This document shows, piece after piece, positions 37,687 through 46,003 of a stretch of 64,000 bases of DNA; position 1 is the first letter of the stretch, and each line of letters starts with the position of its first letter. The DNA is taken from positions 62,001 through 126,000 of the forward strand of contig JAEUUY010000008.1 of the NCBI GenBank assembly GCA_016787225.1, in the 5' to 3' direction. The notes beneath the pieces are model-generated. The model saw only the letters and a list, made by a program, of their open reading frames with translations, was not told the DNA's origin and did no database searches. The position numbers were made by a program, and so were the translations under genes. Source of the stretch: Chitinophagales bacterium. GTDB lineage: Bacteria; Bacteroidota; Bacteroidia; Chitinophagales; JADJOU01.

Positions 37687-37971
37687 TTAATTACCTGCTT
37701 TCCAGTTTTGATATTTAACAATTTCTTTTTTTATCTGTGTTAAAACGAAACCCAATACTACAGCGTCATCGATATATCCTATGATAGGAACATCGGGAAT
37801 AAAATCTACAGGAGAAATAGCATATATTATAGCTAAAACCATTAAAACAATAGTCCACTGAGACAAGCCTGTGTACGCTTTATTAAAGTGATCACGCATC
37901 ATATCAAAGAATGCTCTAAATTGACTTTGTTTTTTAGTGCCAGAATTGTTGGATGGTATTATTTCACTCAT
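37687..37971 (-). CDS. YkvA/DUF1232 family membrane protein
   Basis: A 94-residue protein with one or two hydrophobic segments and the DUF1232 core AIIYAISPVDFIPDVPIIGYIDDAVVLG, seen here as YAISPVDFIPDVPIIGYIDD. The biochemical role of the family is unknown. It is the first gene of the operon leading to the TonB receptor and is divergent to pnuC. Confidence 0.85.
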   Translation of the reverse strand: MSEIIPSNNSGTKKQSQFRAFFDMMRDHFNKAYTGLSQWTIVLMVLAIIYAISPVDFIPDVPIIGYIDDAVVLGFVLTQIKKEIVKYQNWKAGN

Positions 37972-38028
37972 GCTATTGATTTTTACAAAAATAGTTGATT
38001 CTAATTTATTAAGATTGAATTGTTCATC

Positions 38029-38036
38029 TATATTTG
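38029..38036 (+). promoter_or_regulatory. -7 box TATATTTG touching the pnuC start
   Basis: Matches TAnnTTTG exactly and ends 4 bp before the GTG chosen as pnuC start. Transcription would begin at or just after the start codon. Confidence 0.5.
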
Positions 38037-38040
38037 TGTT

Positions 38041-38661
38041 GTGGAATTGAACGATATTTTTGACTATTTAATCGAGCCATATAAGAATTACGAGCATTTG
38101 CATATCGTTCTAGAGTTACTAGCGGCTTTTTTTGGCATATTTTCTGTTTTTTTATCTATAAGAAAAAATATATGGGTTTACCCAATTGGTATCATTAGTA
38201 CATCCATATATGTCTATCTCAATTTTCAATGGACACTTATAGGTGAAATGCTAATCAATATATACTATACAGTTATGAGTCTCTATGGCTGGTGGTTATG
38301 GTATTGGGATGCGGAAGTATTTACCTCGAGTATAAAGCTGACAAGTTCAAATCTCACTGTGCGAACTATAAGCTTATTTTTCATAGGTTATATCGCGGTT
38401 ATTACTATCTATTATTTCAATTTTGGTTCTTTTCTTGCTATTCCTGCTATCAATTATATTGATACCTTAGCAAGTGCTATTTTTTTAGTAGCTATGTATC
38501 TGATGGCGCACAAAAGAGTAGAGCATTGGCTATTCTGGATATTGGGAAATGGACTAGCAATTTATCAATTTGTAGTCAAAGGCTATGCTATCACAGCTTT
38601 TCAGTTCGTAGTTTTTTTGATACTTGCGGTGATGGGTTGGAAAACATGGAGAAAAAAATAA
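38041..38661 (+). CDS. pnuC: PnuC family (nicotinamide riboside) transporter
   Basis: A small integral membrane permease with about seven helices. The PnuC signatures are near the N-terminus (LAAFFGIFSVFLSIRKN, WVYPIGIISTSIYVYLNF) and MLINIYYTVMSLYGWWLWY. PnuC proteins carry nicotinamide riboside for NAD salvage; relatives carry thiamine or riboflavin. No thiamine riboswitch is visible upstream, which favours nicotinamide riboside. The GTG at 38041 (206 residues) is preferred to a TTG seven codons earlier because the -7 box lies between them. Confidence 0.85.
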   Translation: MELNDIFDYLIEPYKNYEHLHIVLELLAAFFGIFSVFLSIRKNIWVYPIGIISTSIYVYLNFQWTLIGEMLINIYYTVMSLYGWWLWYWDAEVFTSSIKLTSSNLTVRTISLFFIGYIAVITIYYFNFGSFLAIPAINYIDTLASAIFLVAMYLMAHKRVEHWLFWILGNGLAIYQFVVKGYAITAFQFVVFLILAVMGWKTWRKK

Positions 38662-38682
38662 ATTTCACATTTGTTAAAATAC

Positions 38683-38690
38683 TATATTTG
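38683..38690 (+). promoter_or_regulatory. -7 box TATATTTG upstream of the InsA-like gene
   Basis: Matches TAnnTTTG, 21 bp before the ATG at 38712. Confidence 0.6.
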
Positions 38691-38711
38691 CGTTAAATAT
38701 ATATAGCTATA

Positions 38712-39134
38712 ATGTCTCAAGAATTAAAGTGTCCAAAATGCAACAGTTTTCGTCATGTGAAAAGTGGTATCATAGCTGGTCGTCAGCGCTATCGTTGCAA
38801 AGATTGTCTATACTATTATACTGTAAATAAAATTGGAAAAAAAATAGATGACTATTATATTACGAAGGCATTGCAGCTCTACCTAGAAGGTATCAGTGCG
38901 CGCGAGATCGAACGCCTAATAGGGGTAAGCCATGTCTCCGTGCATAATTGGGTCAAGAAATTGGGTATTCAAAGAATATCAAATGATTCTCATCATCCAA
39001 CTTATAAAGTATTTAATCATAATGAGCTAGCTGAATATATGGCAGACCGTTCTAATTTGGAAGGTTTTGGTGCAATAATTACAGAAGTAGGCGATAAGTT
39101 TATGATGATACGATGGGAGCGATTCCGCAAATAG
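38712..39134 (+). CDS. InsA-like zinc-finger/HTH DNA-binding protein without transposase domain
   Basis: A 140-residue protein. A four-Cys zinc ribbon (Cys7, Cys10, Cys29, Cys32; CPKCNSF...RYRCKDC) is followed by a Trp-less linker and a helix-turn-helix (residues about 50-80; GISAREIERLIGVSHVSVHNWVKKLGI), as in IS1 InsA. The C-terminal 50 residues are not the IS1 DDE domain and no inverted repeats flank the gene. It has its own -7 box and stands upstream of the porin and MFS genes. A domesticated regulator is the likely reading; a trimmed IS remnant is the alternative. Confidence 0.7.
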   Translation: MSQELKCPKCNSFRHVKSGIIAGRQRYRCKDCLYYYTVNKIGKKIDDYYITKALQLYLEGISAREIERLIGVSHVSVHNWVKKLGIQRISNDSHHPTYKVFNHNELAEYMADRSNLEGFGAIITEVGDKFMMIRWERFRK

Positions 39135-39249
39135 CCTTAATTTAAATAACTTATATATACATATTTTACAGATATATACTATCTGTTTTCATTTCTCATT
39201 TTTTTAGTTCACCTTTGGCTCGAATTAAAATTAATTAAATTTAAAATTT

Positions 39250-40629
39250 ATGAGAAAATTGTATTTATCAGCCTTAGCATTCATAGCGAGTATTAGTATG
39301 CAGGCACAGGGCTCTGACCTATATGGTTCAGGGCTCAAAATTAAGTTTAATGACGATGGATCGAAGTATCTGCGTGTTATATCTTGGGCTCAGGTCTGGT
39401 CTCGATATAATTATAACAATGAAGGAACAACTAGACAAGGCGCGGAGCAGGAAGCCACTTTTGATGTAGGTCTTCGCAGAGCTCGTATGCTTTTCCTGAG
39501 TCAAATTAGTCCTCGATTTTTGATTCTAGCACATTTCGGAATCAACAATCAAAATGCATTGAGTAATAGCTTGGCTAATAATGCAGGAAACACTTGGAAG
39601 CCAGGCATTTTCTTCCATGATATGTGGACAGAGTATCTAGTCACAAAAGGCAAGATGAAAAATGGTACTCCTTACGAATTATCTTTTGGAGCAGGATTGC
39701 ATTATTGGAATGGAATATCGCGGTCTACTAATGCATCTACATTAAATTTTATGACTCTCGATGCGCCAATAGTAAACTGGGCGACGATAGATGCAGCAGA
39801 TGAGTTTGCTCGTATGATGGGTATCTACGCTAAAGGTAAACTAGATAAGTTTGATTATCGATTTGCTTTGAACATGCCTTTCTCAAGGCAAGCAGCTATT
39901 GCCCAAGGAAGCACTGCTGGAAGATCTGGATTCAATAGAAAAAATAATAGTGTTAATCTTCAAGGTTATGTCAGTTATCAGTTTTGGGATCAAGAGTCTA
40001 ATTTGTTGCCTTTTGCTGTTGGGTCATATTTGGGTACAAAAAAAGTTTTAAATATTGGTGTAGGATTCGAGCACGGTTTTGATGCCATTATGTCTTATAA
40101 TTCTCTAACAGATTCTGCTGTTCAAGATATGCGATTATTTGCTGCGGATATTTTCCTAGATTATCCGCTAAGTTCTAAAAAAGATGCAATTACTGCTTAC
40201 GCCGCTTATTATAATTATAATTTCGGAGAAAACTATGTGAGAAATGTCGGAATTATGAATATGGCAGATGGTTTTAGTAGTGGATCTACTGGGGCTGTTA
40301 ATCGAAGTGGGTTTGGTAATTCTTATCCAACGATTGGTACTGGAGAAGCAATACATGCTCAAGTAGGCTATTTATTGCCAAAAACATCTGACAAGTTAAG
40401 AATTCAGCCTTATGGAAATATTACACTTCAAAATTGGTATGGTATTCGCAATACTGATGGTAGTATGAAAGGTTGGATAGCTAATGGTAACATAGGATGC
40501 AACTGGCTTTTAGAAGGACACCATGCCAAGATTACTACAGATATTGGTTTGCGACCAGACCTGAATAATATAAACAATGAAGTTAAGATTCGCCCTTGCT
40601 TTACGGTACAAACCATGATTTTCCTTTAA
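39250..40629 (+). CDS. Porin-like outer-membrane beta-barrel protein
   Basis: A 459-residue exported protein (signal peptide about 1-19, ending MQAQ) with alternating aromatic beta strands and a C-terminal strand ending in Leu (FTVQTMIFL), as in outer-membrane barrels. An early segment LRRARMLFLSQISPRFLILAHFG resembles phosphate-selective porin O/P-like proteins. The substrate is unknown. The MFS transporter starts 30 bp downstream, so barrel and inner-membrane transporter may form an uptake route for the same organic acid. Confidence 0.7.
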   Translation: MRKLYLSALAFIASISMQAQGSDLYGSGLKIKFNDDGSKYLRVISWAQVWSRYNYNNEGTTRQGAEQEATFDVGLRRARMLFLSQISPRFLILAHFGINNQNALSNSLANNAGNTWKPGIFFHDMWTEYLVTKGKMKNGTPYELSFGAGLHYWNGISRSTNASTLNFMTLDAPIVNWATIDAADEFARMMGIYAKGKLDKFDYRFALNMPFSRQAAIAQGSTAGRSGFNRKNNSVNLQGYVSYQFWDQESNLLPFAVGSYLGTKKVLNIGVGFEHGFDAIMSYNSLTDSAVQDMRLFAADIFLDYPLSSKKDAITAYAAYYNYNFGENYVRNVGIMNMADGFSSGSTGAVNRSGFGNSYPTIGTGEAIHAQVGYLLPKTSDKLRIQPYGNITLQNWYGIRNTDGSMKGWIANGNIGCNWLLEGHHAKITTDIGLRPDLNNINNEVKIRPCFTVQTMIFL

Positions 40630-40659
40630 TTCAATTTCTTCACTTAAAAATTTTAATAT

Positions 40660-42225
40660 ATGTCACATCAACCAGAACAAAAAAGCTCTTTGTTTACTAT
40701 CATTGGAGCTTCATCGGTCGGCACCATGATCGAGTGGTACGATTTTTATATCTTTGGTAGTTTGGCTACCATCATTGCTACTAAGTTTTTCCCCACAGGC
40801 AATGCTACGGCTGCATTTTTATCCACCTTAGCTACTTTCGCTGCAGGTTTCGTGGTTCGACCTTTTGGCGCACTTTTCTTTGGTCGTCTTGGCGATCTTA
40901 TCGGTAGAAAATATACATTTATGGTTACCCTTCTATTGATGGGAGGTGCTACTTTCTTGATAGGTTGTATCCCTGCTTATGAAACCATAGGATTTATGGC
41001 ACCGGTTCTTGTACTCTTACTCCGGCTATTGCAGGGCTTGGCTCTCGGTGGCGAATATGGAGGAGCCGCTACATATGTCGCAGAACATTCCCCAAGCCAT
41101 AAAAGAGGTCTTATGACATCTTGGATTCAAACCACAGCAACGGTAGGTTTATTTGTATCACTTATTGTCATTATGATTACCAAAAAATCTATGGATAAAG
41201 CAGCCTTTGAAGACTGGGGCTGGCGAGTTCCTTTTTGGATTTCATTATTGATGGTAGCGATTTCTTATGTTATCCGTAAAAATATGCATGAGTCGCCTTT
41301 GTTTGCAAAAGCAAAAGCTGAAGGTAAGACTTCGACCAATCCGTTAAAAGAATCTTTTGGTAATAAATATAACTTTAAATATGTTTTATTAGCACTTTTC
41401 GGTGCGGTGATGGGTCAAGGTGTGGTTTGGTACACAGGTCAGTTTTATGCCATGAGCTTTATCGAAAAAGTTCTAGGAATATCAGACCAAGTGGGTGAAA
41501 TTATGATGTACGCTATCGTCTTTGCTACACCATTTTTTGTATTTTTTGGATGGTTATCGGACAGAGTAGGTAGAAAGTGGATTATGATGGCTGGTATGTT
41601 GATAGCCATTCTATCTTATCGTACCATCTATGAGAAAATGTATCAAGTGGTTAATCCTGAAAATAAAACGGAAATAGTAGAAAAGGGAACATCGACAGCA
41701 GAAATGGTTGAGAATAAAAAAACTTCTGGATTTGATTCGGTTTATACTACTACCAAAGTCTTTACTGATGGCACGACCACTAAGTCTGTCAAGACAATTG
41801 CTTTAGAAAATGGCTCAGTAAAAATGAAAGATGGAAAGCCTATGATAGAAACAAAAAATACCAAGGTTATTAATAGTTCAGACCAATGGTCGCTGGTATT
41901 CTGGGTGTTTCTTCAAATTTTATTTGTAACGATGGTTTATGGTCCTATTGCAGCTTTCTTAGTCGAAATGTTCCCAACTAAAATCCGATATACATCTATG
42001 TCACTTCCTTATCATATCGGTAATGGTATATTTGGTGGATTGCTTCCGGCTATCGCTACCTCTTTGGTCACATCGGCTCAGAAAGCCAATGAAGCAGCAG
42101 GACTAGCTAAAACAGCCAATCAATCATACTTAGAAGGATTATGGTATCCGATTATAATAGGCGGTATATGTTTTATCATAGGTGTCTTATATTTAGATGG
42201 TAAGGACAACAAAGTCGAGGATTAA
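40660..42225 (+). CDS. MFS transporter, metabolite:H+ symporter (MHS) type
   Basis: A 521-residue 12-helix transporter. MHS features are GTMIEWYDFYIFGSLA at the first helix, GRLGDLIGRKYTF between helices 2 and 3, and LLRLLQGLALGGEYGGAATYVAEH, as in ProP/KgtP/ShiA relatives. Substrates in this group are organic acids and betaines. Residues about 323-409 form a long hydrophilic insertion (rich in Thr, Lys, Glu) between helices, which is unusual for the family. A small membrane protein gene follows 25 bp downstream. The nearby acetate and propionate activation genes make a carboxylate substrate plausible. Confidence 0.85.
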   Translation: MSHQPEQKSSLFTIIGASSVGTMIEWYDFYIFGSLATIIATKFFPTGNATAAFLSTLATFAAGFVVRPFGALFFGRLGDLIGRKYTFMVTLLLMGGATFLIGCIPAYETIGFMAPVLVLLLRLLQGLALGGEYGGAATYVAEHSPSHKRGLMTSWIQTTATVGLFVSLIVIMITKKSMDKAAFEDWGWRVPFWISLLMVAISYVIRKNMHESPLFAKAKAEGKTSTNPLKESFGNKYNFKYVLLALFGAVMGQGVVWYTGQFYAMSFIEKVLGISDQVGEIMMYAIVFATPFFVFFGWLSDRVGRKWIMMAGMLIAILSYRTIYEKMYQVVNPENKTEIVEKGTSTAEMVENKKTSGFDSVYTTTKVFTDGTTTKSVKTIALENGSVKMKDGKPMIETKNTKVINSSDQWSLVFWVFLQILFVTMVYGPIAAFLVEMFPTKIRYTSMSLPYHIGNGIFGGLLPAIATSLVTSAQKANEAAGLAKTANQSYLEGLWYPIIIGGICFIIGVLYLDGKDNKVED

Positions 42226-42250
42226 TTTTTAAAATTTAAAATAGTAAACA

Positions 42251-42478
42251 ATGAGTGCATTAAAAAAAGTATTAGGTTTAGTATGGATAGGCTTGGCCCT
42301 ATTCGCTGGTTATTATCTATATTTCGATCAGGCGCAGCCTAAATTTGAATCGGGCAAGCCTGAAGATATGATTCCAGCTATTATTTACACATTCATTTTA
42401 CTCCCTCTTATCGTAGGTGGATTGGGCTGCTTTGGCTACTTCTCTCTTACTGGCGAATATAAGGAGTACAATGATTAG
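42251..42478 (+). CDS. Small two-helix membrane protein
   Basis: 75 residues with two hydrophobic helices (about 5-25 and 42-65) joined by a polar loop. I cannot name a function. It follows the MHS transporter by 25 bp and precedes a strong terminator, so it is probably co-transcribed and may assist the transporter. Confidence 0.75.
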   Translation: MSALKKVLGLVWIGLALFAGYYLYFDQAQPKFESGKPEDMIPAIIYTFILLPLIVGGLGCFGYFSLTGEYKEYND

Positions 42479-42539
42479 AATTTTTTGGTTTAGGAGTCTT
42501 AGGTTTTCTTTTTTCATGTTTTAGAATTCCTAAGATGAC

Positions 42540-42575
42540 AAGGGAGATAGCACAAGCTGTCTCCCTTTGTTTTTT
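42540..42575 (+). terminator. Terminator after the porin-MFS-small protein operon
   Basis: AAGGGAGATAG pairs with CTGTCTCCCTT (one G-T pair) around CACAAG; TGTTTTTT follows. Confidence 0.88.
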
Positions 42576-42579
42576 GGTA

Positions 42580-43018
42580 AATTATAAGTTATTTTATGAA
42601 GCTCTTTAACATTTGATTGCCAAGAAAAAAGTCAAGAAACTTTCAAGGTAGTAAGGTTTAAATAGTTCATTTATTAAAGATATTTGAAATATACATTAAA
42701 GCTTTTATCTGAAACTTATGGTAATAGGTAAGGTTAGTTTAACTGGTTATTGTATCAGGTTTATAGCACTCAATGATATATAGATGTTTTAGAAGATACT
42801 TTAAAATTGGGTATGGGGCAGGCAAAATAGATGATATTTGAGTGGGTGTATTCTAAAACTGCCGGAATGAATAATTGTAATCTTAGGAGAGTTTCTATGG
42901 TAATGCAGTATAATTACATATTAATAAATTCATTTAAAAAATGTAATTTTGATTCAAATTAATAATTGAATCTTTGATTATTAAGCATTAGAAATTATTA
43001 AAAATTTAAAACAATCCC
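42580..43018. other. AT-rich intergenic stretch without recognisable gene
   Basis: About 440 bp between the terminator and the AhpD-like gene. No coding frame, tRNA or known RNA motif is seen. The last 100 bp are very AT-rich and probably hold the promoter, but no clear -7 box can be fixed. Confidence 0.6.
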
Positions 43019-43558
43019 ATGGCATATATAAGTACAGGAGTGAATCAGCCAGGTATAGTGGAACTTCTACGTTACAAACCATCTACAGGAAATGCACTTT
43101 TAAATTTAGCGAACACCTTGTTGATAGAAACTTCTCCATTGAGTTCGGGTGAGAGGGAGTTAATTGCTTCTTATGTTTCATATTTAAATGAATGCGAGTT
43201 TTGTCATTTATCTCATACAGCCGCAGCTAATGCACATTTTAATGACCATGGAGAAACAGTGAATTGTGTCATTCAGAACATAGATACAGCAAATATTTCA
43301 GATAAGTTGAAAGCCTTGCTTAGAATAGCAGCTAAAGTTCAACAAAGTGGTAAACAAGTCCTAAAAACAGATATAGAAACCGCCTTTGAAATGGGAGCTA
43401 GTGATGAAGAAATTCACGATACAGTTTTAATAGCTGCCGCATTTTGTATGTTTAATCGATATGTAGACGGTTTAGGGACGACCCCCGCTAAAGCAGAAGA
43501 GTATGCAGAAATGGGAAAACGAATGACAAGAGGTTATAAAATGCAGCCAATCACCTAG
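43019..43558 (+). CDS. Carboxymuconolactone decarboxylase/AhpD-like protein
   Basis: A 179-residue all-helical protein of the AhpD-like superfamily, whose members often act as peroxidase partners or disulphide reductases. The redox CxxC with its His is at CEFCHLSH near residue 61, the usual AhpD arrangement. The second half (DEEIHDTVLIAAAFCMFNRYVDGLG) fits peroxidase-related enzymes of this family. A TonB receptor gene follows 20 bp downstream, so the pair may link metal uptake with redox defence, which is inference. Confidence 0.85.
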   Translation: MAYISTGVNQPGIVELLRYKPSTGNALLNLANTLLIETSPLSSGERELIASYVSYLNECEFCHLSHTAAANAHFNDHGETVNCVIQNIDTANISDKLKALLRIAAKVQQSGKQVLKTDIETAFEMGASDEEIHDTVLIAAAFCMFNRYVDGLGTTPAKAEEYAEMGKRMTRGYKMQPIT

Positions 43559-43577
43559 TGCACTGCACATACCTATT

Positions 43578-45761
43578 ATGAGTAAATTTTTATTGTTTGT
43601 TTGTTTTGTTATACATTCCACAGCTTCTTACAGTCAAAGACAAAAAGATACTGCTAGGGCATTAAAACTCTCGGAAGTCAATATAATAGGTCATGAGCAG
43701 CGAAATCAAGTGACTAGACATCCAGCTATTTCTGGGACTTATATCTTTGATGGGAAGAAATCAGAAGTCATTTCGTTAAAGACGTTAGATGCTAATATAA
43801 CGGACAAAACTGGAAGACAGATATTTGCTAAAGTACCTGGCGTTTTCGTTTACGACATGGATGGTGCGGGCAATCAGATGAATATCTCCACTCGTGGGCT
43901 AGATCCTCACCGCGGCTGGGAGTTTAATATTCGTAAAGACGGTATCATCACTAATTCTGATATGTACACATATCCTGCGAGTCATTATAGTATTCCTATG
44001 GAAAGTGTGGAGCGGATTGAATTGGTTAGAGGTACTGGCTCCTTGCAGTTCGGAGCGCAATTTGGCGGTATGCTCAATTATGTATCTAAACAAGCAGATA
44101 CATCAAAAAAATTAGGTTTTGAAAGTTACAATACAATTGGCTCCTTTAATTTATTGAGTAGCTATAATGCCATTCATGGAAAGTTAGGAAAATGGAAATA
44201 CTATGCTTATTTTGCTAAAAAGTCGAGAGACGGCTATCGAAAAAATGAACACACGGATTACGAGGCTCAAGGGGTTCAATTGTGCTATGAGCTAAATGCT
44301 AATCTCACATTGAGAGCAGACTGGGCGAGATCTTATTATTTATATAGAATTCCAGGACCTTTGACGGACGCTCTATTTCAAACCGACCCTACCCAATCCA
44401 CTCGCTCGAGAAATTATTTCAGTCCTTCAATTAACATTCCTTCATTGAGTATCAAGTGGAAATTGGCAGATAAAACAGATTTAGAATTTACAAGTTCTGC
44501 CGTTCTCGGTGCCAGAAATTCAGTTCTATTTGATAAACCAGCTACGGTTATGGATAGTATTAATTTTTCTACCAATCAATATAACTCAAGACAAGTGGAT
44601 ATAGATGAATTTAATAGCTATACCAATGAATTGCGCATTTTACAATCGTATAAATTAGGCAAACATGCAAGTCATCTTTCGTTCGGAATTCATCTGATGA
44701 ATAATAATATGCGCCGCAGGCAGCAAGGCAGAGGAACTACAGGTAGTGATTATGATTTGAGTCTGACCAATACTACTTGGGGAAGAGATGTATATCTAAA
44801 AACGAGGAATACAGCGCTATTTGCAGAGAATTCATTTAAACTTTCAGAGAAATTATCTATCAATGCAGGTGGGAGATACGAATCGGGTTCTAGCAATATG
44901 AGTGGGTTCATTGTTTATTACCCTACAGATAAAATTCCTTTAGAATTGAATAGAAATTTTATTTTATTGGGCACTTCGATTAGTTATAAAGAAAATAGCC
45001 ATGTTGAGTTTTATGGCGGATGGTCGCAGACATATAGACCAATGATTTTTAAAGATATTATACCTACAGATGCGTTTGAAAAAGTAGATCCTAATATAAA
45101 AGATGCAGATGGATACAATGCTGAAATAGGAACGAGAGGGAGTTATAAATTTTTAAAATGGGATATCACAGCCTTTGCTCTGCAATATAATCATCGATTT
45201 GGTAGCATACTTCAATCTGACTCCTTCGGAAATTTTTATACATATCGGACAAACGTGGGAAACTCATTGACGAAAGGAATCGAATTCTATATTCAGGCAA
45301 ATTGGACTTTAACAAAGGATTTGAACATGACTATTTACACCTCCACTACCTATATGGAAGGGAAATACACGAGTGGTATCATAAAATCGGGGACTACTAA
45401 TTTTAATATCGAGGGTAATGAGATAGAGAGTGTGCCTAGGGTGATCTCTAGAAACGGTTGGACGATTCAATACAAAAAACTAAGCATCTCCACTTTGCTT
45501 AGTTATACTTCTCGTTCGTTCGCAGATCCGCTCAATACTGAGGTTCCTTCTGCTAATGGTGCCGTAGGTATTGTCCCAGCTTATACCCTACTTGACATGA
45601 ATGCCAGTTATAAAGTATCCAATCACCTAACCATCAAATCAAGTTTAAATAACATAACCAACACTCAGTATTTTACAAAGCGACCTCTTTTTTATCCTGG
45701 TCCAGGTATATGGCCTTCCGATGGATTTAATGGTTCTTTTTCGTTTATAGTTAAACTATAG
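43578..45761 (+). CDS. TonB-dependent receptor (FecA-like)
   Basis: A 727-residue outer-membrane receptor. A signal peptide ends near residue 19 (ASYSQ). The plug domain shows KVPGVFVYDMDGAGNQMNISTRGLDPHRGWEFNIR and VERIELVRGTGSLQFGAQFGGMLNYVSK patterns in order, close to Fe(III)-dicitrate/siderophore receptors. The barrel ends with the aromatic-Leu pattern FIVKL. No carboxypeptidase-like N-terminal domain. It is probably in an operon with the AhpD-like gene. Confidence 0.85.
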   Translation: MSKFLLFVCFVIHSTASYSQRQKDTARALKLSEVNIIGHEQRNQVTRHPAISGTYIFDGKKSEVISLKTLDANITDKTGRQIFAKVPGVFVYDMDGAGNQMNISTRGLDPHRGWEFNIRKDGIITNSDMYTYPASHYSIPMESVERIELVRGTGSLQFGAQFGGMLNYVSKQADTSKKLGFESYNTIGSFNLLSSYNAIHGKLGKWKYYAYFAKKSRDGYRKNEHTDYEAQGVQLCYELNANLTLRADWARSYYLYRIPGPLTDALFQTDPTQSTRSRNYFSPSINIPSLSIKWKLADKTDLEFTSSAVLGARNSVLFDKPATVMDSINFSTNQYNSRQVDIDEFNSYTNELRILQSYKLGKHASHLSFGIHLMNNNMRRRQQGRGTTGSDYDLSLTNTTWGRDVYLKTRNTALFAENSFKLSEKLSINAGGRYESGSSNMSGFIVYYPTDKIPLELNRNFILLGTSISYKENSHVEFYGGWSQTYRPMIFKDIIPTDAFEKVDPNIKDADGYNAEIGTRGSYKFLKWDITAFALQYNHRFGSILQSDSFGNFYTYRTNVGNSLTKGIEFYIQANWTLTKDLNMTIYTSTTYMEGKYTSGIIKSGTTNFNIEGNEIESVPRVISRNGWTIQYKKLSISTLLSYTSRSFADPLNTEVPSANGAVGIVPAYTLLDMNASYKVSNHLTIKSSLNNITNTQYFTKRPLFYPGPGIWPSDGFNGSFSFIVKL

Positions 45762-45808
45762 ATTAATATAAATGTTATATTTAAATTACCTTTAAATTTA
45801 AAAATCCA

Positions 45809-46003
45809 ATGACCCCTCTCAAAAGAATTATAGCCGCCATTGCCTTAGCTATTTTATTTTTTGTTTTGATAAACTTCCCATTGATTTCAATAGTCAATCG
45901 AGATGAGTTTTTCATCGGTTTTCCTATTTTATATTGTTATGTCTTTGCTCTTTGGTTTTTATTTATATTGGGTATTTTCTTAATTTACAGGAGATATGAA
46001 TAG
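45809..46003 (+). CDS. Small membrane protein coupled to the SSS-histidine kinase
   Basis: 64 residues, two hydrophobic helices (about 7-27 and 36-58) and a basic C-terminus (YRRYE). Its stop overlaps the start of the kinase gene by 8 bases (ATGAATAG), so translation is coupled. Small two-helix proteins of this kind accompany many sodium:solute symporters (DUF997/DUF3311/DUF485 style). A direct family match cannot be claimed from sequence reading. Confidence 0.75.
   Translation: MTPLKRIIAAIALAILFFVLINFPLISIVNRDEFFIGFPILYCYVFALWFLFILGIFLIYRRYE

Noticed and set aside
37972-38040. Thiamine or other riboswitch before pnuC
   Set aside because: The intergenic space is under 70 bp, the -7 box sits at the start codon and no riboswitch core sequence is seen.
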